Shown piece after piece: positions 21,672-32,607 of a stretch of DNA of 64,000 nucleotides. Origin of the DNA: Pseudocercospora fijiensis CIRAD86. Taxonomy: Eukaryota > Ascomycota > Dothideomycetes > Mycosphaerellales > Mycosphaerellaceae. The notes under the pieces were generated by a model, which was not told where the DNA came from, made no database searches, and saw only the letters and a list, made by a program, of their open reading frames with translations. The DNA lies in assembly GCF_000340215.1 (NCBI RefSeq), contig NW_006921533.1, forward strand, positions 8,469,282 through 8,533,281. Reading direction: 5' to 3'. The position numbers were made by a program, and so were the translations under genes. Positions within the stretch are counted from its first letter, which is position 1, and each line of letters opens with the position of its first letter.

Positions 21672-23047
21672 ATGGCGTCGACCAACAGCATCGAATGCGG
21701 CGAAGAAGCATTGAAACACTTCGGGTTCAGGGGCAGCTACAGGAATCTCAATCATGGCAAGTCAAAGGCTTCATGAGCGAGAATGTCCGCTGATGTTGTA
21801 CAGGCTCATTCGGCACCTTCCCGCGACACATTCGTTCAGTCTTGCACTCCTTCCAGGACGAGTGTGAAGGCGAGCCCGACAAGTTTATTCGGTACACCTA
21901 TCCGAGAAAGCTCGATGAGTCGCGAGAGGCCATTGCCAAGCATCTCAATGCGCCGGTGGAGGCTTGTGTGTTTGTGCCCAATGCAACCACGGGCGTGAAC
22001 ACCGTGCTCCGCAACATCGTATACCAGCCAGGGGATGTCATCATCTACTTCGCGACCATCTATGGCGCCTGCCACAAGACTGTCGACTATCTCGAGGAGA
22101 CGACACCGGTCACAGGTGCGAAGGTGGAGTACACCTACCCGCTATCCGACACCGACCTCGTAGCTCGCTTCAACGAGGCCACTGCCAACATCCGAGCGTC
22201 GGGCAAGAATCCTAGGTTGGCAATATTCGACACCATTGTCTCCATGCCTGGCGTGCGCGTCCCCTTTGAAGCATTGACGAATACATGCCGCGAGCAGGGG
22301 ATACTATCCCTCATCGATGGTGCTCATAGCGTTGGTCAGATCCCGATGAATCTCTCCGCACTCGACCCAGACTTTTACGTCTCCAATGCCCACAAATGGC
22401 TTCATGTTCCACGCGGATGCGCTGTCTTCTATGTCCCACTCCGGAACCAGCATCTCGTGCGAAGCACTCTGCCAACTAGTCACGGCTTCGTACCGAAGAC
22501 TGCTGGCGCTATCTCACCACTTCCTCCGTCCGCCAAATCGGAGTTCGTGAACAATTTCGAATTCGTTGGAACTCTCGACAACTCACCTTACCTTTGTGTT
22601 CCTGCTGCATTGGAATGGCGAAGCAGATTGACCTGGCAAGGCAAAAAAGGCGAGGATGCCATTATGCAGTACTCTTGGCAATTGGCCAGGAGGGCAGGCG
22701 AAATCGTGTCGAGAGCGCTCAACACGGAGGTCATGGAGAGTGCTGAGGGTACTCTGGGTAAGGATATCAACTTTGCAAACGTCGCTCTGCCAATCGACTT
22801 CGAGAAGGATGCAAACGGCGACATGGGAATTGCCATAGAAATTGCGCAGTGGCTGAGCAATGTGCTGGTCGAAGAGTACGATACGTTTTTGGCTGTAATG
22901 GTGCACGGCGGCAAGTTCTGGACAAGGTTGTCGGCGCAAGTATACCTCATAGAAGGTGACTTTGAGTGGGCTGGGAAGACTTTGAAGGAGGTGTGTGAGC
23001 GAGCCAGGGGTGGAGAGTGGAAATCTGGGCGGCAGAGCAATATATGA
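21672..23047 (+). CDS. class-V aminotransferase-fold PLP enzyme, Egt2 / isopenicillin-N-epimerase-like
   Basis: Exons 21672-21756 and 21804-23047, 442 aa. The junction reads NLNHG/SFGTFPRHIRSVLHSFQ, the hallmark N-terminus of this family. The only in-frame solution is an intron starting GCAAGT and ending TGTACAG, that is, a GC-AG intron of 47 nt. PLP-site features are intact: FVPNATTGVNTVLRN, the pyridine-contacting Asp in SLIDGAHSVGQ (about residue 199) and the Schiff-base Lys in SNAHKWLHVPRG (about residue 226). Fungal Egt2 is the PLP-dependent C-S lyase of ergothioneine synthesis, acting on hercynylcysteine sulfoxide. Close paralogues are annotated as isopenicillin N epimerase-like or cysteine desulfurase-like, so the substrate is not certain. 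No Egt1-like gene is adjacent. Confidence 0.82.
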
Positions 23048-23293
23048 GTATTACCTACGTATACCTTGCACATGCTGGAAGCTGGGGCGGGGAGATCAAG
23101 TGAAGGGCGAATGCCGCTGTGGGGGAGGAGCTCTCTTTGTCTGAAAAAAAAAGCTTCCTTTATACACTTACACATCCCTTCCGCATCCGGTCCTCTTGCT
23201 GACGACTCAACTCACCTTCCAGCTGATATCAAAGCGTCACCGCATTGTAGACAGCATCAATAGCAAATTGCTATTCCTCGAAACTTTGCAGCC

Positions 23294-24883
23294 ATGGCCA
23301 CGAAGCGCAGAGCAGATACGCCACCGGCCGCGACCAGCGCATCAACAAGCACCAAGAAGACAAGAACAGCGCGGCGCTCATACCATGTCGCCGACAACAG
23401 CTCCGGCGGACACAATCCAACAACTCCACGGCTCCAGTCGCCCCTTAACTTCCTGCACGAGTGCCCTTGGAACATACCCACAGAGAACAATCGCATCAAG
23501 CACTTCGACCCTGTTCAAATCAGTCGAGATGCCTTGCAGACGCATGTAATCGTGCACCCAAAGCTTCAACCTCTGATCACCGCCTTCCTCCACTACAAGC
23601 AAGCCCACGGCTCCGACATAGAGAAACGCCTGTACGCCGACATGTCTCAACACGACCTCGTTGCTCGTCTCATCACGAATCGCTGCCTGCATTTCGTCCA
23701 AGCGCACGACTACACCGTCCTCCGAGATGGCACCATTTTGCCCTACGGCCATGACGAATGGATGCGCGTCGGCACGGATGCGGAAGATGTCAACCACCAC
23801 ATCTTTCTGGAGGACTATCTCTCCTACGATGAAATGATGCTCGCCTCCATGCTCGGCACATCTGGACCTACCCACTTCATCAACGCGGGTCAACGAGATA
23901 GCAGAGCTGAAATCGACCCCACCGTCCCTCATCAAGATCGTGGCATCATCGTCGGTCTAGTCGGTGCGCGTTTCGATGCGCGAGGGCAAATGGACCACAT
24001 CATCTGCGGTCTGGCTCAACACTGGCACGGCGAGCGACTTCAAGATCCAGAGCTCACCAAAATCTTCCGCAAATTCTTCGATCCAGACTACGATGAGGAG
24101 ACATTCAAGGAAGGCGATCTCAACGAGAAGATCTACAAGGGCCGCATCCAGCTCACGATCGAAACCGCCCTGCTCGAAGCAGATGACCGCGCTGCTGCCG
24201 AAGGAACCACAGCTCACATGTTCCTACCCGGCCTTGGTCTAGGCGTCTGGCGCGTCTCCAAAATTCAAATCAAATGGTACTTCGAAGCCCTCCTCGACTC
24301 CCTTACCTGGCTCGACCTCAAACATGTCACAACTCTCGAATGCGGATGGGAGAAATTGACCGGCTGGCCAAAGCTGGAAGCAAGCCTCAAAGCTATTGGC
24401 AAAGAAAGAGGTATCAACGTCCTCATCGGTAGTCAGAGACCTCCTTGTGGGAAACTAGAGACCGAAGAATTGCTTGTGAGAATTTGGGCTTGGGATGGAA
24501 ACTCTTTGCCTGGGAATGAGTATTGGAGTGGTGGGAGCTGTTTGACCAGCAGTGATGATCCGGCTGCGGCGTGTAACTCTACCATCGTCGAGTTGCACAA
24601 TCCTTGGGTTAATCCGTTTGAGAGGAAGGTTAAGGTACTTTTGGAGAGGGAGAGGAGGAGTGAGGAAGAGCATGCCGCATCGCCTGCCATCAGCACGGAC
24701 TTTCCTACCCTCGAGGAAATCAGAGCTGCTATCCCGGCTCAAGGCACCGATATTAAAACCCTTGTATCGCTCTTCAAACCACGCACCACTGGCAGGGTTG
24801 CGGAATTCATCAGATTAGTCAAGATGGTTGGAAAGCCGAGTATAGACCCGGGTAGGCGGAAGGGTATGCTTGTTCCGAAATGA
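23294..24883 (+). CDS. DUF4804-like protein with C-terminal RAP74-like winged helix
   Basis: An intronless frame of 529 aa. A basic, disordered lead (MATKRRADTPPAATSASTST) precedes a large globular region (about 60-440). Notable stretches there are YADMSQHDLVARLITNRCLH, FLEDYLSYDEMMLASMLGTSG, PHQDRGIIVGLVGARFDARG and STIVELHNPWVNPFERKV. The family I associate with this is DUF4804, a domain of unknown function; that name is from memory and unchecked. After an acidic linker, the last 70 residues (FPTLEEIRAAIPAQGTDIKT, LVSLFKPRTTGRVAEFIRLV, ending GMLVPK) follow the pattern of the C-terminal winged helix of TFIIF RAP74/Tfg1. In RAP74 this module binds FCP1 and TFIIB, but no other RAP74 part is present. 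It could be a nuclear regulator or a secondarily acquired tail. Confidence 0.6.
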   Translation: MATKRRADTPPAATSASTSTKKTRTARRSYHVADNSSGGHNPTTPRLQSPLNFLHECPWNIPTENNRIKHFDPVQISRDALQTHVIVHPKLQPLITAFLHYKQAHGSDIEKRLYADMSQHDLVARLITNRCLHFVQAHDYTVLRDGTILPYGHDEWMRVGTDAEDVNHHIFLEDYLSYDEMMLASMLGTSGPTHFINAGQRDSRAEIDPTVPHQDRGIIVGLVGARFDARGQMDHIICGLAQHWHGERLQDPELTKIFRKFFDPDYDEETFKEGDLNEKIYKGRIQLTIETALLEADDRAAAEGTTAHMFLPGLGLGVWRVSKIQIKWYFEALLDSLTWLDLKHVTTLECGWEKLTGWPKLEASLKAIGKERGINVLIGSQRPPCGKLETEELLVRIWAWDGNSLPGNEYWSGGSCLTSSDDPAAACNSTIVELHNPWVNPFERKVKVLLERERRSEEEHAASPAISTDFPTLEEIRAAIPAQGTDIKTLVSLFKPRTTGRVAEFIRLVKMVGKPSIDPGRRKGMLVPK

Positions 24884-25145
24884 GAGGAGACGGGGAAGAA
24901 TGAGATGGATGCAGGAAGAACAAAGAGAGCTGCTGGCTTATTATAGACTGTCGTACCTCGTACAACGTGGATTTCGACCGTGAGGTGTGGAACAAGGCGT
25001 CAAATTTTGGCCGGATTCGGGAATCTTGGTGTTTTGTTCGTAGGGTGGGACAAAGAAGTTCATGATGGAATGCGTTCGCACTTCTTGTCTCTCCCAGACA
25101 GGTTGACGTGAACGCACTTCTCGTATCACGAGCCTTTGATCAGAA

Positions 25146-27679
25146 ATGGCAACTGTAGCTCCGACTGCGGCTGCGCAGAAAGCAGCATGGACGGAATTCA
25201 ATCTTGATATTTGGCGCCCAGGTCGTCGTCCAGGCGGAGAACGAGGCCAGAATGGTAAGTTGAAGTTCATGTCTTGTTACGATTCAGAGCTGAAGAACGT
25301 CCTGCAGCCGTTGTGGTGGGCCTCAACAACGTATGGACCAGATTCACTGCTCCTGAGCGGCTCAATGTCTACCGAATCATTCAGAACTACATCGCCACCG
25401 AGGCACAGCTTGCCGCTTTACCAGCCATACCAGCGCAAGTCCCGAACCGCACTGCGACAATCAATACAGTGCAAGACTACTTCCGAGCCATTTCCCGCAG
25501 GCTCGAGCACGAAGAGACCCTCGTTGAAATCGCCACAATCCTCATTAATGCCCTGCCACAAAAGCCCGTCAGAGAGAAGCTCGTGACTCACAGGAACACT
25601 TTGAATGCTACTGCAACGCAGCATCGGCAATCTCTTGGTGCCATACGGGACCTCGAGACGCGATGTCAGGAGTACGCTAGAGACATAGCACCTCGCGCTC
25701 CCCCTCGTGGCACAGACGGTGACCGTGATTACGGCAAGGTCAGGGAGTACTTTGACAATCACATCCCTGCCCTGAGACAGCGTATTCAGGACCGGGACGG
25801 ACTTCGACAAGATTTTGACGCTGCCGTCAATGCCCTTAGTGGTGACACTAGAGATGTTGCAGTTGCACAAAGCCGCTGTCTTGTGGCGATGAGGAGTGAA
25901 CAAGACCTTACGCTTACGAGACTGAGGGCAACAGTGGAAGTCTTGCGATACTGGCTTCAAAATGACCCTCGCGATGGTGAACCGCATGAGAGTACTGCCC
26001 CCACCGCTCCATTGCCGGATGTAGACGAGCTGGAACGCTATATCGCGAGTCTGGACGACTTCAAGAGCTTTCACGACGCCGTCCAGCGAATGAATGACTT
26101 TTACGATGCTCGCTTGCCTGGGCCTCCAGCGCCTCCACCCCCTGGAGATGTCGCAGAAACAGAGCTTGCAACGCTGTTCCCGATCATGGAAGACGCCTAC
26201 GGCAAGCACAGAGAATGGCTGGAACGGATTCCGGCTCACATCCGACGCCTGCGAGACGCCTTCGAGGCCAAATGGGAAGACTACGACAGCCTGAACGAAG
26301 ATGAGAAAATCGCTTTGAAGGAGTTCGCTGATAAGGTGGTTGAGCGGCGAGAGACCATGGACGCCGAACTAGGCCAAGGATGGATGGGGCCAGTGTTCCT
26401 AGGTGAGGGCGGACACGGTATAGTCTCGCTCTGGATCAAACAAGACACGGCTGGACGCATCGTAGATCGTGTCACTGTCAAAGAGGCAACCAACTACAAC
26501 GAGAACGACAATCCATCTCTTGGGCTATGGAAAGCACCATACCCCATCTCTTTGGAGGTGGCAGCTATGTACAAGTTGAAGTACCTACCTGGCTCAGATC
26601 ATATTGTGCGGATTCGCAATTTCAGGACAAAGCCGCCGGTGAACGGCGACAAGAGACATCGAATATATGCGGAATACTGCAAGGGTGGCGATCTTAAAGC
26701 ATACCAGTCGATTTACCACGAGCCAGACGAGGATCCGTTAAGCGAGCCATTCCTTTGGGCGCTGTTCGATTCTCTTGTGTCTGCCGGCTTGCTTATGGAG
26801 GGCCATCATCTCCCCAAGACAACACCGCCCATGTGGGACGAAATTGTACACGGCGACATGAAGGCAAACAACATTCTGCTGGCGGACAACCCCACCGGCC
26901 ACTTTCGAGGCTGGCAGATATCTAAGCTCTCGGATTTCGGCCTTACAATGATCATTCCAGCAACGGGAATCGAGCCGCCAGATAGCTGGGAACGGCGTTA
27001 TTCCAACTGGGTAGCACCTGAGATGACCAAGGTATACAATACTACCGAGGAAGACGGTGAGGCTGGTGTGTCTGGAAGCCTATATCCTAGGTCCCCAGCA
27101 AATGTATGGGGAGCAGGATTTGTGATGCGGGAGATGATGCATACTAATCCATGGGCTGGACTCTGGAGTCGTTCCCAAATTTCGAGTCCAGGAAGACGAG
27201 CTAACAGCCGAGAAGATGGATGGCCGAAGCCTCCTCCGTCATTCACAGCCGTTGAAGATGGCAGATACAGCGCGACGTTGAGGGATCTGGTCATGAAATG
27301 TCTCGATATCATTCCCGAGAAACGCCCTACATTTGTCGACCTCAGACGTGCGATCATTGCTGAAACAGGTCCTACAGGCACTGATGCTCGCCTGGTCAAT
27401 CTCCGCGATGCTCCTGCCGATGACCCTCGATTTATCCTCCACGGTCCTCATCGAAGTGTGGATAACTATGCCGTGGGTCTAGCTGTCGACGACCTGCCAG
27501 CAGACACTTTGCCATTCGAGACGAGACTTCCTCGGCCGACTGCAGATTCCGCGAATCCTGAAGTCGTTGGGGGAGGAACTGGTGAAGAGGCTGCCGTTCC
27601 CACAAACGTTCAAGATGCAATGCAATATCTCAAAGACACCGTCAAGTCTAATAAGAGGACTTTCGAAATGATTGGTTGA
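25146..27679 (+). CDS. protein kinase with long helical N-terminus, tandem copy 1
   Basis: Exon 1, 25146-25254, ends after RPGRRPGGERGQN; exon 2 is 25290-27679; 832 aa. The intron that keeps frame is only 35 nt (GTAAGT...TTCAGAG) and sits at the same place as the 48-nt first intron of copy 2. Residues about 40-390 are helical and charged with coiled-coil tendency. A protein kinase domain follows: glycine loop GEGGHGIVS (about 408), Lys in RVTVKEA, catalytic loop VHGDMKANNILL (about 557, HGD in place of HRD), DFG in LSDFGL, APE in WVAPEM and subdomain XI Arg in EKRPTF. All residues needed for phosphotransfer are present. Substrate and pathway are unknown. Unlike copy 2, the kinase region has no introns. 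Confidence 0.85.
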
Positions 27680-27912
27680 GCAGTCGCCCACGGAGAGTTC
27701 ATGGAGTGTTCCGAGGTCTAGATGGTCGACAAAGCATCCGTGTAGCGCCGGATTCGGAATTGCGAGAGAGGTGTCGATCTTTGTGGTGTGGGAGACAAAG
27801 ACAATCACATGGAACCCACCATCAAGCGAATCTCGCGCATTTCGCGAGCACTTTGTCTTCCGCCAATTGTTTTCTGTAGTGCTTGCCATAGACCTTTTTG
27901 ACAAACCAAATC

Positions 27913-30504
27913 ATGGCAGCAGCAGCAGCAGCTCCTACTCCACTTGAACGATGGAAAGACTTCAACGTAGATTTATGGAGGGCAGCACAGCCTCGTGCCA
28001 CCAGTCATGGTCAGGGAGGTAAGTGTATCTGATCTGAACACAAGGACCAAGATTGATCTCTCTTAGGTGTGAGAAGAGGAGCCAGCAACGCTTGGAACGC
28101 AATCACCGTCGCTGAACAAGCCAATGTCATCACGGAAGTTGATCGTTGGACCAATGTTCGAGCACAACTCGATATCACTTTGATGAACCCTTCACCCTTG
28201 CCAAACGCAGTCCCGAATACCAATGATCGGAATACATTGGATGACTTCTTCGAAAGAGGTTACGATGTCTGCCTATCTACCAGGAGTCTCGCAGCCAGCT
28301 TGGACAGAATCGTGAACATCGTTCAGCACAAGTCAGTCCGCGAGCGAGTGGTTCCCGCTCGTGACCAGGCCCAAACCGTCGCTGCAACATGGATGGCAGC
28401 TCTCGGTGCTATGCGAGGCTACACGAGACGTATACGCAGTTTCGGAGACCGTAGCCGTATAGGTCCCGCTGGTCCCACGAGAGCCGGTCCAACGCCAACA
28501 TATTCAGAGGACCGAGACTACCTCGACGCGAATCGAGATGCACTCCGAGACCGAAGAGACAATCTGCAAACCCTGATCAACGACATTCGCACCGAAGTGC
28601 AAACGCGTGCGAACAGCAACGCCGTTGTCCCTCGCGGAGAGCGGATCTACCTCAATCAATACGTGACGCCAATGCAAAGGCGCATCGATCTTCTCACTCA
28701 TATCGTGGCAATCCGTAGCCGCTGGGACAAAGATACCGACATGATTGACGATGGCGCGCGCATCAACGATTTCGGACAAGAACCCAGTGTGAACAATCTG
28801 AGAGATTTCATCCGGCATCTTGACAACATCAAAGGCTTCGAGGAGGCACTGACTCGACTGACTGCTTGTTACACCTCCAGATTTCCGACTCAGCCGATGG
28901 TGGCAGGGACCGATGTCGAAGCGCTTTTCCCGTCGATCGTCCGTTGTCATCAGCAGCATACCCTTTGGCAGAATGCCACGGTGCCGGAAGTGAATCGTCT
29001 GCAGGCGATGTTCAGTAACCAGTGGGGCGGCGACTTTGATGCCTTATCCCTCGATCAGCGAGACAGACTGCGCGCACGAGCCAAGGAAGCTTTGAGACAG
29101 AGAGAAGCAAGAAATGCCGACCTCTCGAGTTCCTGGATGGGACCAATGCATCTAGGCGCAGGAATGCATGGAGTCGCGTCGATATGGATCAAACAGGACG
29201 CCGCGGGTCGCATCTCAGACGTAAGTAAACAAACATGGCCATCTCGCCTCCATCACCTCTCATCTAACATTGCCAACAGCGTGTCACAGTCAAAGACACG
29301 AACAATTCCAATCCCAACTACCTGAACCCTTCTGGTGTCGTCCAACCTCCGCCGCGTCATCCCATGGAAGCCGTTGCAATGCTGAGACTAGTCGACCTCC
29401 CCGGCTCCAGCAGCGTAGTCAACATCCGAAACTGGCGCCGCAAGAGACCGTTCGAAACAAGTCCCGGGTACCGCATCTACATGGAATTCTGCAGCGGAGG
29501 AGACCTGCAAGCCCTCTCCAGCAACTACTGGCCTCGAAGCTTGAATCCGAATTTCATGCCCGAACCGTTCCTCTGGGCTGTCTTCGACTCGCTCGTGACT
29601 GCCGGGCTTTTGATGGAAGGTTCGCATCTTCGAGACGCGGCTCGACCTCTGTGGGACCAGATCATCCATGGGGATATGAAGCCGGACAATGTCTTCCTGG
29701 GCGAGAACACGAGTGGGACGTTTCGCGGCTTTCCTCTGGCGAAACTTGGGGATTTCGGGCTTGCTACCGTTTTCCCGAAAGCAGGTCTCGATCCGCAGGA
29801 CAATTGGATCGCTTTCAGCGGGCCTGGATATCGAGCTCCCGAAATGGCAAAGAGGTATCGGAGAGGTAATGGTGCTGCGGGCACATACGCGCCCGAGTCG
29901 GCGGCGAATGTTTGGGTACGTTATACAAGCCTCCCCATCGCGCACAGCAGTCATCTAACACGACATCCTCCCCCAGGGCGTCGGCATGATCATGCGAGGC
30001 ATCCTCCACAACAACCCCTGGGCCAACCTCTGGCAAGGCGACGAAGCCGCCACCCCACACAAACCTCCAGGTTTCACCCACCCGCTCGAACTCACCAACT
30101 ACTCCCCCCGCCTCCGCAACCTCATCATGTCCTGCCTCGAAGTCCAGCCCATCGACCGCCCAACTTTCTCCCAACTCCGACAAAGCATCCTCGCAGAAGT
30201 CGGAGACGATGGCGCCGATCCGAACCTCGCGAGACTGAGAGACGCCCATCCTGCGATCGATGCGAGGTTCACCACCGGAGGCCCTCCACGGCCGGCGGAC
30301 AAATATGCCCTGGGTCTGGCGACCGATGACGTCCTCCCCGCGGCGCGCTATCTACCTCCTCCTGCTGTGACTTCGCCTGTTAATGTTACGGTCGGAGGAC
30401 CCCCCGGAGCGGTGGCGAGTAATGCTGAGTTTGAGAATAATGCTGTGCCGGAATTGATTCGGAGTGTTTTGAGTCGGAAACGGACGTTTGATTACGTGGG
30501 ATGA
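27913..30504 (+). CDS. protein kinase with long helical N-terminus, tandem copy 2
   Basis: Four exons: 27913-28018, 28067-29220, 29280-29915 and 29977-30504; introns of 48, 59 and 61 nt, all GT-AG; 807 aa. It is collinear with copy 1: the same short N-terminal exon (LERWKDFNVDLWRAAQP against WTEFNLDIWRPGRRPG), the same helical region, and the same kinase motifs. These are glycine loop LGAGMHGVAS (about 397), RVTVKD, IIHGDMKPDNVFL (about 549), LGDFGL, YRAPEM and IDRPTF. Both copies end in nearly the same C-terminal motif, (K/R)RTF(E/D). Introns 2 and 3 fall inside AGRISD/RVTVKD and ESAANVW/GVGMIM, positions that are continuous in copy 1. The kinase should be active. Its role is unknown; the expansion looks lineage-specific. 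Confidence 0.87.
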
Positions 30505-30641
30505 TGATAAGGAGGGAAGGACAAGATTTTGCGATTCGCATTCGCATTTTTCTGTCCATACAACTAACTCACTCCTTCGCACTTTTCCGAATTATCGTGC
30601 ATTTCTCCGTGATTCCAAACTGTGAACCCCCAAAAATCGCA

Positions 30642-31028
30642 TCATTTCAAGTCAGCATACATAACACACATTCCTCCCTGTCCATGACTACTCACAGGCG
30701 CCAACATCCTACTCCGTCGCAAATCTTCCCTTTTCCACTTCCCGTTAAATACCTCCTGGTCCTCGAACTCTAACACTTGCTCTTCGACACTCGACCCTTC
30801 CTGCGCGGCGACTTTTTGCGCTAATCGTGTCACGGTCATGGAACCCCGTGCTTCCATGGCGATGGGCGGTGCGTCTGGTTGTTGGGGTTTTATTTTGATG
30901 ACGAACTTCTCGGCGGCGGTTTGTTGGGCTTCGTCGTTGAAGAGGGAAGGGGAGGAGGAGGAGGAGATGGAAGATCTGCTGCTGAGGGGGATGATGGTGG
31001 AGGATGTGCTGCTTGCGCGGTCGGCCAT
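30642..31028 (-). CDS. small protein with probable ubiquitin-like fold
   Basis: A single-exon frame of 128 aa. A Ser-rich disordered lead (SSTSSTIIPLSSRSSISSSS) precedes a region that follows the beta-grasp pattern: strand FVIKIKP, strand PIAMEARGSM, helix TVTRLAQKVAAQEGSSVEEQ, strand VLEFEDQEV. No C-terminal di-glycine is present; it ends YADLK. It could be a ubiquitin-like or BAG/UBX-type adaptor module rather than a conjugated modifier. The assignment rests on pattern only. It lies convergent with kinase copy 2. Confidence 0.5.
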   Translation of the reverse strand: MADRASSTSSTIIPLSSRSSISSSSSPSLFNDEAQQTAAEKFVIKIKPQQPDAPPIAMEARGSMTVTRLAQKVAAQEGSSVEEQVLEFEDQEVFNGKWKREDLRRSRMLAPVSSHGQGGMCVMYADLK

Positions 31029-31374
31029 GTTGGATTTTTTTTTCTGGTTCGTTGTAAGTCAATGGATCCCTGCTGTTCGTCAAAGTGTTGGTGGAATGGT
31101 TTCGATTCTTTTGATATACAATGGAGCTTTGAGACACGACTCGTTGGCGCTGCGTGGTGACGATGGGGTGGTTGTTGTGGCGTCGATCAAACCCCCGATT
31201 GGGAAGATGTCTCGAGTCATGTCTGGTTGTCTGGAATCGGGCTACGCGATGTTCAGGGATTTCGGTGATTGTGTTCCTGGCTTGCTGGAGATGCCCATCG
31301 AGGCTGAGAAATTTCGAGTCGTTTGTTCAAAGAGGTCAAGTTAAGCTTGTCGCTGTCGCTGTCGCTGCCGTTCA

Positions 31375-32091
31375 TCAAGTCTGGCTATGATTGGCTCGAC
31401 CGATATCTTGGCACCACTCGGCCCGTGAGGCTGCGGTCGGTGATGCATCCATTGGAGCTCTGAAAGTGACGATGGACCGTGGGATGTCCACCTCAACTGT
31501 AGTCTCCCTCTCCGGGTTCTCAAAAAGAGTCGGCACAGGGGGTGGTTCATCAGCCAAAGAGTCCGCGGGAGACTCAGAAACGACTACTGGATGTTGTGCG
31601 TTGTTGACTCTATGAGGCTCATCATCGATGCCAGACTCGTCGTCGCCGCCATCAGATTCAGATCCAGAGTCATAGAAGTCATAAGGCTGCTCCTCTCGAC
31701 ATTGATGGTAGGTGTTCGAACCCCCCCCCCCCCCTCCCCTACAGCCCTCGCACGGTATGCTCACCCCATACGTGCATTTCTTGCATGTCGAGCAATGCCA
31801 TTCTCGCCAGTCGTTGCATTCTTTGCAGACGGGACAATGCCAGGTGCAATCGTCTTGTTCCCAAGCACCATCTGGAGAGTTGTGACCTCCGCGGCAGAAG
31901 GAGAAGTAATACTGCTGCCATTCGTCCTCGAGCTCGAACAAGCCAGATCGAAGCAGCTCTTTCATGTGTCGGAAGCCAAGGAGCAGACTGCACTTGACGA
32001 GTTTCAGAAGGACAGTTCTACCGGGCAAGCATTCGATGGGAGTATTAGCGAGGCTGTTAATAATGCTAAAGCGAACAAGCAATGTTCTCAT
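31375..32091 (-). CDS. Cys-rich zinc-binding-like protein, unknown
   Basis: Starting at the ATG at 32091 the frame gives 238 aa; the frame is open upstream to 32199 without another ATG. A helical N-terminal part is followed by a compact Cys/His cluster ([20 protein letters not shown], then [14 protein letters not shown]), four CxxC pairs that could bind two zinc ions. A glycine run encoded by a homopolymer of 14 C on the plus strand (31721-31734) follows, then an acidic disordered tail. I do not recognise the family. Slippage or sequencing error in the homopolymer could change the reading frame of the tail. Confidence 0.55.
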   Translation of the reverse strand: MRTLLVRFSIINSLANTPIECLPGRTVLLKLVKCSLLLGFRHMKELLRSGLFELEDEWQQYYFSFCRGGHNSPDGAWEQDDCTWHCPVCKECNDWREWHCSTCKKCTYGVSIPCEGCRGGGGGGSNTYHQCREEQPYDFYDSGSESDGGDDESGIDDEPHRVNNAQHPVVVSESPADSLADEPPPVPTLFENPERETTVEVDIPRSIVTFRAPMDASPTAASRAEWCQDIGRANHSQT

Positions 32092-32607
32092 AAGACCGGA
32101 GACCTCTTGAAGCAGGCTGCTCAATATCTGCGGACCCAGGCTCGACGCAAATCGAAGATGCCGGGTGGTTGGCAGTTGAATTGATGCACTAGGATTCAAA
32201 GGTATCTCGGAACAGGCCCTCCGTTCTCTCGTCCGGTACTACTTTTTGCAGTCCCGTCCGTGTCTTCAGATTCTTTGCACAGCTTTCTTCTCTGTTGACC
32301 TAGGCTCCGATTTCGTCGTCTTGCCCGCAGATGCTGAGATCCTTCGCTCCATCAGCGCCGGTTGTCTTCGAGTAAATGGAACAATTTCCGACAGCCACGC
32401 CTCTGACTCCGAGCTCCTTCAATCCTGCGAACGTCTATCTGAACAACGCTCCGCTGACATGAGAAGCTTCACTCTCATATTGAGTGAAGTGTAAATGCTA
32501 GAGATAAGGGGCGCCGGCGAGGATCTCTATGAATTCGTCGCCTGTCTCTGTGTCGTCGTCGTCAATCCAGCCGCTGAAATGAAAGGTAGTTAACCATGAT
32601 GCAAGGT
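32092..32607. other. intergenic, nothing recognised
   Basis: Between the Cys-rich gene and the F-box relic; normal base composition, no repeat and no convincing frame. Confidence 0.35.

Noticed and set aside
31700..31760. Possible intron covering the 14-C tract in the Cys-rich gene
   Set aside because: A GTAGGG donor exists, but none of the nearby acceptors keeps the downstream frame open.
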